Assembly: GCF_012849215.1 (NCBI RefSeq)
Contig: NZ_CP051682.1
Span: 4,526,001 to 4,590,000 of the forward strand
Length of the DNA: 64,000 bases
From: Mucilaginibacter robiniae
Lineage (GTDB): Bacteria > Bacteroidota > Bacteroidia > Sphingobacteriales > Sphingobacteriaceae
Direction of reading: 5' to 3'
Shown piece after piece: positions 1 to 7,660 of the stretch. The translations under genes were made by a program, and so were the position numbers. How positions within the stretch are numbered: position 1 is the first letter of the stretch; each line of letters begins with the position of its first letter. The notes beneath the pieces were generated by a model that saw only the letters and a list, made by a program, of their open reading frames with translations, had not been told where the DNA came from and made no database searches.

Positions 1-152
1 AACTCGTCACACAGTTTGCGGCAGGGTGCTTCTCGGTCAGGATCAAGTACTTTAATAGTTACATTGTAGTTGATAGCCTGCTGAATTAGCATTCGTCCCA
101 ACTGTCCGCCGCCTAAAATGCCCAGGCGTAAATCTCCGTAAAACGCTTTCAT
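1..152 (-). CDS. purK: PurK, N5-carboxyaminoimidazole ribonucleotide synthase (N-terminal part, cut by window edge)
   Basis: Only the first 50 codons are in the window. The translation starts MKAFYGDLRLGILGGGQLGR, and the GGGQLGRM glycine loop opens the ATP-grasp enzyme PurK, which carboxylates aminoimidazole ribonucleotide using ATP and bicarbonate in purine synthesis. The ATG at 152 is the only suitable start before the conserved loop. The gene runs off the left edge, so its C-terminal half and any purE partner cannot be seen. It is divergent from the isocitrate dehydrogenase gene, with about 120 bases between them. Confidence 0.9.
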   Translation of the reverse strand, partial: MKAFYGDLRLGILGGGQLGRMLIQQAINYNVTIKVLDPDREAPCRKLCDE

Positions 153-232
153 ATTTGGTAGTACAATGTTAGTTCAAAAGTTTCAAAAAGCCTAAATCAA
201 TTTATGTAATACAACCTTTCCGGTTTATGATG

Positions 233-240
233 TATATTTG
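233..240 (+). promoter_or_regulatory. Putative -7 box (TATATTTG) for isocitrate dehydrogenase
   Basis: TATATTTG matches the Bacteroidota -7 consensus TAnnTTTG and lies 33 bases before the ATG at 274. No clear TTTG -33 element is present at the usual distance, so this is a motif match only. Confidence 0.45.
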
Positions 241-273
241 ACACGATTACTAAAATGTGTAATTTTTATCCAG

Positions 274-1734
274 ATGAAGACAAAAATAGCAGTAGCGAAA
301 GGCGACGGTATCGGTCCGGAAATTATGGACGCCGTACTTCGAATTTTTGAAGCCAATGAAGTACCCCTAGAATATGAGTTTGTAGAAATGGGCAAGTCTT
401 ATTTCGATGCAGGCCACTCAACAGGTATGACTGAAGCTGCTAAAGCTACTATTGAAAACCTGGGTATATTGTTTAAAGGCCCGATGGAAACCCCTAAGGG
501 TAAAGGTGTAAAAAGCATAAACGTAACTGCTCGTAAAGTGTGGAATACTTATGCTAACCAACGCGATTTTAGATCATTGAATGGTGTGCAAACCGTTTTT
601 TCAAAAGCTGGTGTATCTATTAACTTAACCATCATCCGCGAAAATATTGAAGATACTTACGGTGGTATTGAGCATATGATGACTAATGACGTAGCTGTAG
701 GGCGTCGTATTATTACTCGTCCAGGTTCGGCACAAGTAATTCGTTATGCGTTTGAAATGGCTCGACGTAAAGGTTATAAAAAATTAGCCTGTGGTCATAA
801 AGCCAACATCATGAAACTGACTGACGGCTTATTTCTGGAAACTTTTTATGAGATAGCTAAAGAATATCCAGATCTGCAAGCCAGCGATATCATTGTAGAT
901 GACTTATGTATGAAGTTGGTTAGCCACCCGGAAATGTTCCAGTCTATCGTGTTAACCAATCTGCAAGGTGACATAGTATCTGACTTGTGTGCGGGCTTAG
1001 TAGGAGGTTTAGGTTTTGCACCATCAGCCAATATTGGTGATAACATCTCGATTTTTGAAGCGGTACATGGTACAGCACCAGATATTGCTGGACGCAATAT
1101 TGCTAACCCAACAGCTTTGTTACTGTCTGGTATTTCAATGTTACGCTATTTAGGTTTGACGGCAAATGCTGCTACTATAGAAAATGCCTTGCTGTACACT
1201 TTAGAAAAAGGCGTACATACCGGCGATTTCGGCGATCGTTCAGTACCTTCAAAAAATACTTCTGAATTTGCAGATTGTATTATTGCTAACTTAGGCAAAC
1301 ATCCTGTACAAGGTGGTGCATTTTCTCAGCCAAATTTTGAATGCAAAACCAACGCTGACTTTCATCCATCAGAAAATAAAATAACCGTATCTCAGCCTGA
1401 TATTGAGGAAGAAATTTTAGGTGTGGATGTGTTTGTTGAATCAACTTTACAACCTGCACAATTGGCTGAAGTTGCTCAAAGCAAATTGAACGACAAGTTT
1501 AAGCTGATTATGATTTCAAACCGTGGTACCCAAGTTTGGCCTACCGGATCGGTATATACTGAATTAGTAAATCAATTCCGCATACGCTACGAAAAAGCGG
1601 ACGGTATTGAGCTGAACCAGAAAGATGTTTTCAATATTGCAGCCGATGTATCTGATGCTCTTAAAGTGTGTTCAGTGGAGTTCCTAATGAAGTTTGGCGA
1701 CAAAATAGGATATTCGCTTGCGCAAGGTCAATAA
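274..1734 (+). CDS. icd: Isocitrate dehydrogenase, long Thermus/Rickettsia-type
   Basis: Oxidatively decarboxylates isocitrate to 2-oxoglutarate in the TCA cycle. The 486-residue product carries the isopropylmalate/isocitrate dehydrogenase fold: GDGIGPEI near the N-terminus, the substrate motif RENIEDTYGGIE, and the metal and cofactor segments DLCAGLVGGLG and HGTAPDIAGRNIANP. It is longer than the E. coli type because of about 130 extra C-terminal residues, as in the Thermus and Rickettsia enzymes. ATG 274 is preferred over an in-frame non-ATG start at 238, which would add 12 unrelated residues. It is followed by a very strong hairpin, so it is probably a single-gene unit. I cannot assign NAD or NADP preference from sequence alone. 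Confidence 0.93.
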   Translation: MKTKIAVAKGDGIGPEIMDAVLRIFEANEVPLEYEFVEMGKSYFDAGHSTGMTEAAKATIENLGILFKGPMETPKGKGVKSINVTARKVWNTYANQRDFRSLNGVQTVFSKAGVSINLTIIRENIEDTYGGIEHMMTNDVAVGRRIITRPGSAQVIRYAFEMARRKGYKKLACGHKANIMKLTDGLFLETFYEIAKEYPDLQASDIIVDDLCMKLVSHPEMFQSIVLTNLQGDIVSDLCAGLVGGLGFAPSANIGDNISIFEAVHGTAPDIAGRNIANPTALLLSGISMLRYLGLTANAATIENALLYTLEKGVHTGDFGDRSVPSKNTSEFADCIIANLGKHPVQGGAFSQPNFECKTNADFHPSENKITVSQPDIEEEILGVDVFVESTLQPAQLAEVAQSKLNDKFKLIMISNRGTQVWPTGSVYTELVNQFRIRYEKADGIELNQKDVFNIAADVSDALKVCSVEFLMKFGDKIGYSLAQGQ

Positions 1735-1746
1735 GCCTTTTTCAAA

Positions 1747-1795
1747 TATAAACAAGAAAAGCTGTTCAGTCTATGAACAGCTTTTCTTGTTTATA
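1747..1795. terminator. Strong bidirectional hairpin terminator after isocitrate dehydrogenase
   Basis: A perfect 22-bp inverted repeat (1747-1768 with 1774-1795) surrounds a 5-base loop (gtcta). The outer part is A-rich on the left and T-rich on the right, so it works as an intrinsic terminator in either direction. It sits between the convergent icd and lipoprotein genes. Confidence 0.85.
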
Positions 1796-1865
1796 AGTAA
1801 ACTTTATAACTATTTATTAACTAAATATTGAATTAATACTGATTAGTAGTTATCAATAAATTTAA

Positions 1866-2573
1866 CTATTTATTGATTGTTTGAGTAAATATTAAACACT
1901 CTGTAAAGCGCCGGCTATTTATAGCTAAAGTACCTGGATAGCCGTTCATTAAAGGTGATAAAACAATTTTGTAACTATTGAAGGACATTGTATAATCTTT
2001 CTCTACCATTTTCTGAGCTGCTTCGATGGTTAATTGTTGCTGCTGATAGTTAGTTAGCTGAGTATAAAAGGATTGATGATCATTATAAAACTTCACAAAG
2101 TTTGATTTTGAAGCAAAGTCTCGCATTAGTGGTGCAAACCTTTTGAAATTAAACTTATTCAAATCAATCCGGTAATCTGATTTAAGCGAAAGACGATTAT
2201 GGGATAATTGAAAAGCATATAAGCCATCTCTGAAGCTATGAAAGTATTTGAAGTTTCTGCTAATTTCCTGGTTTAAGAGAACAACAGCACGATGATTTTT
2301 ATAGTTGTTGAAATATCGAATTACATCATGGTAGTACTGTGAATGCGTATCAATTAAATTGGTATCACGTTGACTATAATCAGTTAATGCCAGTATAATA
2401 TAGCCCAACTCATAAGCTTCGGGTACTTGGGCTATAACTTTATTGGTATTACTATTAATATATTTGGAAGTATAGCGGGAAGCAATGTCAGTGCTTTTAC
2501 AACCATTTAATGTGATAGCTGCAAAACATAGCAGCATTACACTAATAATAGCTGACTTAAAAATGATGTTCAT
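1866..2573 (-). CDS. Hypothetical lipoprotein
   Basis: I do not recognise the family. The 235-residue product begins with a hydrophobic stretch ending in LNGC (lipobox, Cys25), so it should be processed by signal peptidase II and lipidated. The mature part is polar, rich in Tyr, Asn and Lys, and mostly helical in character, with no motif I can name. It lies 118 bases downstream of nuoB on the same strand, so it could be read from the nuo transcript, but the gap is wide and nothing else ties it to complex I. Confidence 0.7.
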   Translation of the reverse strand: MNIIFKSAIISVMLLCFAAITLNGCKSTDIASRYTSKYINSNTNKVIAQVPEAYELGYIILALTDYSQRDTNLIDTHSQYYHDVIRYFNNYKNHRAVVLLNQEISRNFKYFHSFRDGLYAFQLSHNRLSLKSDYRIDLNKFNFKRFAPLMRDFASKSNFVKFYNDHQSFYTQLTNYQQQQLTIEAAQKMVEKDYTMSFNSYKIVLSPLMNGYPGTLAINSRRFTECLIFTQTINK

Positions 2574-2691
2574 AGTTATGAAACAAGGTGGTTGAAATAC
2601 TACATTATTGTATTAGTACTTCATACGTTGTTTGGCAATGCTTAGTTATTCTATCAAATAACAAATGCATTAACTATGGGGAGAGTACTTG

Positions 2692-3174
2692 TTAAGTGGT
2701 AATTAATCTCTCTTGCTCTATCTTTTTTTGCAGTTCCATAATAGCTCCAATTAATGCTTCAGGGCGTGGAGGGCAGCCTTGCACATAAACATCAACCGGT
2801 ATAATCTGGTCAACTCCTTTAACCACATGATAACCATGTTGCCAGTAGGGGCCTCCGCAGTTAGCACATGATCCCATCGAAATAACGTAGCGTGGCTCAG
2901 GCATTTGTTCGTATAATCTTTTAATACGCTCAGCCATTTTAAAGGTGACTGTTCCGGCAATAATAATCACATCAGCCTGCCGCGTTGAGGTTCTGGGCAA
3001 AACACCCAAACGGTCAGCATCGTAGGTGGATGCGTACATTCCCATCATTTCAATGGCACAACAAGCAATACCAAAGCTTAATGGCCAAAGCGATGATAAA
3101 CGCGCCCAGTTCAGGAGATCGTTTAACTTGGTTACCATTACGCCGCCATTTTCATTCATGCTTTCCGGATTCAT
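2692..3174 (-). CDS. nuoB: NADH-quinone oxidoreductase subunit B
   Basis: NuoB carries the terminal N2 [4Fe-4S] cluster of respiratory complex I, next to the quinone site. The 160-residue product has the four expected cysteines: the tandem pair C38-C39 in FGIACCAIE, C103 in SMGSCANC, and C134 in VQGCPPRPEA. The start is uncertain: ATG 3174 overlaps the end of nuoA by 23 bases, while ATG 3159 and ATG 3138 are also possible. Overlap with nuoA implies coupled translation. No nuoC or later subunit follows, which is unusual for this operon. Confidence 0.93.
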   Translation of the reverse strand: MNPESMNENGGVMVTKLNDLLNWARLSSLWPLSFGIACCAIEMMGMYASTYDADRLGVLPRTSTRQADVIIIAGTVTFKMAERIKRLYEQMPEPRYVISMGSCANCGGPYWQHGYHVVKGVDQIIPVDVYVQGCPPRPEALIGAIMELQKKIEQERLITT

Positions 3175-3775
3175 CAGCTGGCTTTTTAAATGTAGGTTTA
3201 AACATGGGCTTTCTTATAGCAGCAGGTGCAGGTTCTGTACTTGCCGGAATAGGTGGTATAAAGTCTGGTTGTTCAACAGTAAAAGCTTTTACTGCATACG
3301 CTTGCTGTTCTAAGTTTACCTTTTCATAAACCGAAGCCGGAATATTTACTTCTACCTGAGGGAGAATAGTATGAGGTTTTATCCATTCCAGGTCGCCTTT
3401 TCGCCAAACGTAAACTAAACCCAGTATTAGTATGCTTGCAAAAATGAACATTTCTGCAAGCGCAAACGTACTCCAGCGGCTATCGGCAGCAGCCAAACTC
3501 TTATTTGCGTAAACAGTAGTCCACGGAAAAATGAATACCATTTCTACATCAAACAATAAAAAGATAAGAGCAATTACGTAAAAACGGGTATTGAATGGTA
3601 TCCAGGCGCTGCCAACAGGATCTTCGCCGCACTCGTATGAAGTTAACTTTTCAGCATTAGGCTTATTAGGTGCAATCAAACGGTTTAACATCAAGACGGT
3701 AGCTACCAGAATTAAACCCACCAGTACGAAGATAAATATCTTACCAAATTCAGATATTTGCGAAACTTCATTCAT
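3152..3775 (-). CDS. nuoA: NADH-quinone oxidoreductase subunit A with long C-terminal tail
   Basis: NuoA is a small membrane subunit of complex I. Residues 1-130 contain three membrane segments (about 12-33, 65-85, 104-124) and the conserved loop YECGEDPVG. Typical NuoA proteins end soon after the third helix (about 115-150 residues). This one continues for about 77 residues (131-207) as a Pro/Ala/Lys-rich soluble tail. The start at ATG 3775 fits the family; a longer non-ATG frame begins at 3844 but adds unrelated residues. The start codon overlaps by two bases the ATG of the divergent flavoprotein gene. Confidence 0.9.
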   Translation of the reverse strand: MNEVSQISEFGKIFIFVLVGLILVATVLMLNRLIAPNKPNAEKLTSYECGEDPVGSAWIPFNTRFYVIALIFLLFDVEMVFIFPWTTVYANKSLAAADSRWSTFALAEMFIFASILILGLVYVWRKGDLEWIKPHTILPQVEVNIPASVYEKVNLEQQAYAVKAFTVEQPDFIPPIPASTEPAPAAIRKPMFKPTFKKPADESGKHE

Positions 3776-4988
3776 GGCTGCTAATTTAACAAAACAAACC
3801 CACTTTGATGCTATTATAATTGGCGCCGGTGCCTGTGGACTCATGTGCGCTGTACAAGCTGGTTTTTTAGGAAAGCGTACTTTAATACTAGAAAAAAACA
3901 GCAGGGCAGGAGCTAAGATTTTAATCAGTGGAGGCGGACGGTGTAATTACACGAACCTGCATACCTCGCATCAGCAGTTTGTTTCGGCAAATCCGCATTT
4001 TAGTAAATCGGCCTTTGCACAATGGACGGTAGAAGATACCATTAGCTTTTTTGAAATTTATGGGATTAGCGGGCAGGAGAAAACGTTAGGCCAACTGTTT
4101 CCACAAACGAATAAAGCTAAGGATATAGTGGAGGTGTTCACCAACTTATGTACCGACCTTGATCAACCCATCTGGTTGGAAACCGAAGTCAAGACTATTG
4201 AGCAGGTGAAAGATGGTTTCCAGGTAACATATGAACGTCAAGGGAAAGTATCTCAAATTTCGGCACCTAGCGTTGTAATGGCTACTGGCGGCTTGCCGGT
4301 GCAGAAGCTAGGTGCTACAGATTTTGCTTTACGTATAGCTCGACAGTTTGGCTTACAAGTGATAAAGCCGATGCCTGCATTGGTGCCGCTTACTATTACA
4401 GGGAAGGAGCAGGCTTGGTATGAGCGATTATCAGGCAATAGTATTTTTTGCAGAGTTTGGAATGACCAGATTAGTTTCGAAGAAAACATTTTGTTTACTC
4501 ATTGGGGTTTAAGCGGACCAGCTATTTTACAACTATCCAGCTATTGGCGGGCAGGGCAGGAGTTTTATTTGGACTTACTGCCTGCACAAAATATAATAGA
4601 GTTAGTCGTAAAAGAACGTACTGCTAACCCGAAGAAAAGCCTGCTTACTATATTAGCTGGACTATTTACCCGTAAATTTGCCGAGGCTTTACAGATTTTC
4701 TTACCCGTGGATAAAAACTTAGCTTCATTATCAAAAACGGATTTAGAAACTATTCAGCAAATAATTCATCAATTTAAAGTGAAGCCAGCTGGTGATAAGG
4801 GGTATGATAAGGCAGAAGTAATGCGAGGTGGAGTAAGTACCGATGAATTATCTTCTAAAACTTTAGAAGCCAAAAAAGTTCCAGGATTGTTTTTCGGTGG
4901 AGAGTGTGTGGATGTTACTGGTTGGTTAGGTGGATACAATTTCCAATGGGCTTGGGCCTGTGGGTTTGTGATAGCACAGAATATTTAA
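3774..4988 (+). CDS. HI0933/BaiN-family FAD-dependent oxidoreductase
   Basis: A 404-residue flavoprotein of the HI0933 (BaiN-like, sometimes called aminoacetone oxidase) family; the true substrate is unknown. The N-terminus has the FAD-binding Rossmann motif IIIGAGACGLMCA (about 14-26), followed by the family signature AKILISGGGRCN, and the C-terminus has FFGGECVDVTGWLGGYN. ATG 3774 is the only in-frame start that leaves the Rossmann strand intact. A longer open frame from 3591 lies antisense inside nuoA and is rejected. The gene is divergent from nuoA with overlapping start codons (CATG), so its promoter must lie inside nuoA. Confidence 0.88.
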   Translation: MAANLTKQTHFDAIIIGAGACGLMCAVQAGFLGKRTLILEKNSRAGAKILISGGGRCNYTNLHTSHQQFVSANPHFSKSAFAQWTVEDTISFFEIYGISGQEKTLGQLFPQTNKAKDIVEVFTNLCTDLDQPIWLETEVKTIEQVKDGFQVTYERQGKVSQISAPSVVMATGGLPVQKLGATDFALRIARQFGLQVIKPMPALVPLTITGKEQAWYERLSGNSIFCRVWNDQISFEENILFTHWGLSGPAILQLSSYWRAGQEFYLDLLPAQNIIELVVKERTANPKKSLLTILAGLFTRKFAEALQIFLPVDKNLASLSKTDLETIQQIIHQFKVKPAGDKGYDKAEVMRGGVSTDELSSKTLEAKKVPGLFFGGECVDVTGWLGGYNFQWAWACGFVIAQNI

Positions 4989-4997
4989 TTAATTTAT

Positions 4998-5028
4998 TTT
5001 GTCTACTTTGAATTAAAATATACTTTTG
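4998..5028 (+). promoter_or_regulatory. Promoter with -33 TTTG and -7 TACTTTTG for the GT87-type gene
   Basis: TTTG (4998-5001) and TACTTTTG (5021-5028) are separated by 19 bases, which matches the Bacteroidota housekeeping promoter (TTTG, 19-21 bases, TAnnTTTG). It lies 16 bases before the ATG at 5045. This is the best complete promoter I see in the window. Confidence 0.65.
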
Positions 5029-5044
5029 TAACCAACCTGTTACA

Positions 5045-6262
5045 ATGAGTAAACTTATTTCTTTCTACAAAAATTATAAAGTTGTTTCTATTCTTTGGTT
5101 GTTAGTATCACTATTTTGCTGGTGGCTTAAATACTTTCACAATCGATATAATAATTACCTGATTTTTAAAGGTGTTTATTACCACACTTTATCGCAAGTA
5201 AATTTATACAACTATTATCCGCTTGAGTACGGCGACTGTAACCATTACGGTCCGGTATTTAGCTTGTTAATAGCACCTTTTGCCATATTGCCAGACAGCA
5301 TTGGTTTTCTGCTTTTTACTTTGCTTAATACTGTAGTATTACTGTGGGCTATTCATAAACTACCTCTGCGTACCAAAAGCAAAATGTTCATCATGCTTTT
5401 CAGCGTAGTTGAGTTTGCTAATGCAACACATTACATCCAGTTTAATGCAGTTATTACAGCCATCATCATTTTTAGCTTTTTACTGGTAGAAGCTGAAAAA
5501 GATGAGTGGGCTACTATGCTGATTGCGCTAGGCACGCTCATCAAACTATATCCGATAGTAGGGCTCACCTTTTTTGTGTTTTCTAAACATAAGTACCGGT
5601 TTATTATCTCAGGCTTAGTATGGTTAGCCGTGTTCTTTGCGCTACCTATGTTAATTTCCAGTAAGCATTACATTGTGCAAACTTATATTGACTGGTATAA
5701 TTCACTGCATTCAAAAAACATGGAAAATATAGGCGTTGGCAGTTCGCAAGACATCTCTGTCATGGGAACAGTTAGAGCATTACTGCATAACCCAACCATT
5801 CCAAATACACCTTTCCTGTTATTTGCAGCCGCGGTTTTTGGCATAGCTTTACTTAGGTTCAAACAGTACTCTTCTTTAAATTACAGGTTGCAAGTTTTGG
5901 CTTCTGCTTTAATGCTAGTCGTACTGTTTAGTACAGGTTCTGAACATCCTACTTACATTATTGCAGTAGTGGGTGCTTTAATTTGGATATTTATGTATGA
6001 TAAGCCATTTACGAAAGTAAATATCGCTTTACTAGTGCTTTTGGTGTTGGTTACCGGCTTAGGTCCAACTGATGCCTTTCCAAGATATATCAGACATGAA
6101 TATATCAACAAATACATGATTAAGGCATGGCCATGCATTATAGCATGGTTGATGATTTCTTATCAGTTACTATTCAAAAATTTCAACTTGTCTGATGTAC
6201 GCCTTAATTCTAACGATGTGCATAGCCTTAGCTCCAAAAATTCCAGCGAAGTAGTAGCTTGA
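5045..6262 (+). CDS. GT87-type (DUF2029) polyprenol-linked sugar transferase, membrane protein
   Basis: A 405-residue polytopic membrane protein with about ten hydrophobic helices. It resembles GT87/DUF2029 integral membrane glycosyltransferases, which use polyprenyl-phosphate sugars and act on the extracytoplasmic side. Supporting features are the YYPLEYGDCNHYGPVFSLL loop after the first helix (acidic residues where the GT-C family has its catalytic Asp) and the LIALGTLIKLYPIVG segment. The sugar and acceptor are unknown. It has its own promoter, and its stop codon directly abuts the stop of the convergent secreted protein gene. I am fairly sure of the fold class but less sure of GT87 rather than another GT-C family. 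Confidence 0.7.
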   Translation: MSKLISFYKNYKVVSILWLLVSLFCWWLKYFHNRYNNYLIFKGVYYHTLSQVNLYNYYPLEYGDCNHYGPVFSLLIAPFAILPDSIGFLLFTLLNTVVLLWAIHKLPLRTKSKMFIMLFSVVEFANATHYIQFNAVITAIIIFSFLLVEAEKDEWATMLIALGTLIKLYPIVGLTFFVFSKHKYRFIISGLVWLAVFFALPMLISSKHYIVQTYIDWYNSLHSKNMENIGVGSSQDISVMGTVRALLHNPTIPNTPFLLFAAAVFGIALLRFKQYSSLNYRLQVLASALMLVVLFSTGSEHPTYIIAVVGALIWIFMYDKPFTKVNIALLVLLVLVTGLGPTDAFPRYIRHEYINKYMIKAWPCIIAWLMISYQLLFKNFNLSDVRLNSNDVHSLSSKNSSEVVA

Positions 6263-6940
6263 TTATGGATTATGAGTTTGGCTCTTTAACGTTTCATAGT
6301 ATTTAACCAGCGCCTGTATTTTATCGAAGCGGTATTTGCCACTTTGTATGGCTTCAACAGCTTGGGGTTCGTCCGCCATAATATCACTCATTACATCAAC
6401 AAAGTTTTGTGGTGTAACTTGCTGCATCTCGGCTGTATTGGCACCAAAGTAGTAAACATTTCGTATACGGCTGCCACCATTACCTAGAGTTAAGCCAATA
6501 CCGCCGCCGCCAAAAGCCCCATAATTACCGCCGCCTATACCTGCTGCAACATCAGGCCTGATTCTGAAACCGCCACCACTACTACTGCCTCCGTAAACGT
6601 ATAGCTTTAATGGTTCATCAAGTACAACCTTTACAAAATCCGGATCTTTAGGCTTCCAGGTTTCAAACTGTGGGGCGTGTGCTACCACAAAGCTGTCTTT
6701 ACCCGCTATAAAATATTGTAGTTCACTGGCACTGAGTTTTATTTCATTGCTTTTTGCATCAGCTTTGTAGTTGATGAAACCTTCCGTTTTAATCGGGCCT
6801 TTGCCTGATGGATAAGCTTCAATCAAGCCATTTACTTTGTTTCCTTTCGTATCATAAAAATAGCCTGGCTGCCACTTTTGTGCATGGGCAGATAAAATGC
6901 TTACTATAAACCCTATAGCAAAAGATAATTTGTACTTCAT
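6263..6940 (-). CDS. Secreted protein of unknown function, paralogue A (glycine-rich insert)
   Basis: Not recognised. The 225-residue product starts with a signal peptide (cleavage near SAHAQ). It aligns with the upstream neighbour throughout: KWQPGYFYD against KWTNGKYYD, GKDSFVVAH against NQDSFIVSK, FVKVVLDEPLKLY against FVKVVINHSTKLF, and the C-terminal MADEPQAVEAI against MADKPEVLEKI. The middle holds a Gly/Ser-rich insert (about 125-160). The start is ATG 6940; an upstream TTG would only add six residues. Together with its paralogue it forms a tandem duplicated pair, probably co-transcribed (37-base gap). Confidence 0.75.
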   Translation of the reverse strand: MKYKLSFAIGFIVSILSAHAQKWQPGYFYDTKGNKVNGLIEAYPSGKGPIKTEGFINYKADAKSNEIKLSASELQYFIAGKDSFVVAHAPQFETWKPKDPDFVKVVLDEPLKLYVYGGSSSGGGFRIRPDVAAGIGGGNYGAFGGGGIGLTLGNGGSRIRNVYYFGANTAEMQQVTPQNFVDVMSDIMADEPQAVEAIQSGKYRFDKIQALVKYYETLKSQTHNP

Positions 6941-6977
6941 ATAATATCTTAGTTGCAATATTGTGTAATTACATAAA

Positions 6978-7616
6978 CTAATCTTTTAAATAATCAGCTA
7001 TAATTCCAGTTTTATAGAATTCAACTAGTTCATCAATATTACCGAAACGAAAAGTTCTGTCTTTTATTTTTTCTAACACTTCTGGTTTATCAGCCATCAT
7101 TTCCAACATGGTTGGCATAAAATTATTTTTGTCCACTTTGGTTAAATGATCTATATCAACGCCATAAAAATAGATCAACTTAGCACTATGCGATGCTGCT
7201 GCTCCTGCAATTCCACCAATGAGGCCAAATCCAGCAGCACCAATTGTAGCTGCTGCTGGCGAGTGTTGAGTAATAGAGGCAAAAAGTTTAGTAGAATGAT
7301 TAATAACCACTTTTACAAAGGGGCTAACCTCAGGTGAGATAGATTTAGATACAATAAAGCTATCTTGATTAACAACAAAAGCGTTTAAACTATCAGAATA
7401 TATTTTTAGTTTTTCAGCTTTCTTGTTGGTTCTATAATAAATACTATCCGCTTTGTTTATTAAAACTTTTTTGGCTGGTATATTCCAAAGTATTTGCCCC
7501 TCATGCACTGTATTTGTTTGGTCATAATACTTGCCATTCGTCCATTTACCAAATGATTGTGCTTTAGCAGAAAATGTAACACTGAAAATACATAGAAGTA
7601 CAAAAATTGAACGCAT
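6978..7616 (-). CDS. Secreted protein of unknown function, paralogue B
   Basis: Not recognised. The 212-residue product has a signal peptide (MRSIFVLLCIFS..., cleavage near SAKAQ) and is a paralogue of the gene just downstream. Where its partner has a Gly-rich insert, this copy has a hydrophobic Gly/Ala segment (TIGAAGFGLIGGIAGAA), which resembles the glycine-zipper stretches that insert into membranes. The C-terminal helical region (MLEMMADKPEVLEKI...) is the best conserved part of the pair. ATG 7616 is chosen over a TTG at 7640. A TATATTTG box on this strand (7645-7638) lies 21 bases before the start. Confidence 0.75.
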   Translation of the reverse strand: MRSIFVLLCIFSVTFSAKAQSFGKWTNGKYYDQTNTVHEGQILWNIPAKKVLINKADSIYYRTNKKAEKLKIYSDSLNAFVVNQDSFIVSKSISPEVSPFVKVVINHSTKLFASITQHSPAAATIGAAGFGLIGGIAGAAASHSAKLIYFYGVDIDHLTKVDKNNFMPTMLEMMADKPEVLEKIKDRTFRFGNIDELVEFYKTGIIADYLKD

Positions 7617-7637
7617 AAGATTTAGATATTTGGGCAG

Positions 7638-7645
7638 CAAATATA
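7638..7645 (-). promoter_or_regulatory. Putative -7 box for the secreted paralogue pair
   Basis: Read on the minus strand this is TATATTTG, a match to TAnnTTTG, 21 bases before ATG 7616. It sits in the 44-base gap between the paralogue pair and the divergent threonine aldolase gene. Confidence 0.45.
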
Positions 7646-7660
7646 AATACTTTGAATAGA

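Noticed and set aside
3591..3773. Possible 61-residue N-terminal extension of the flavoprotein
   Set aside because: It lies antisense to nuoA and does not resemble the family. The family begins just before the Rossmann GxGxxG motif, as from ATG 3774.
3776..3844. Possible 23-residue N-terminal extension of NuoA
   Set aside because: It starts at a non-family position and would overlap the flavoprotein coding region; ATG 3775 fits NuoA proteins.
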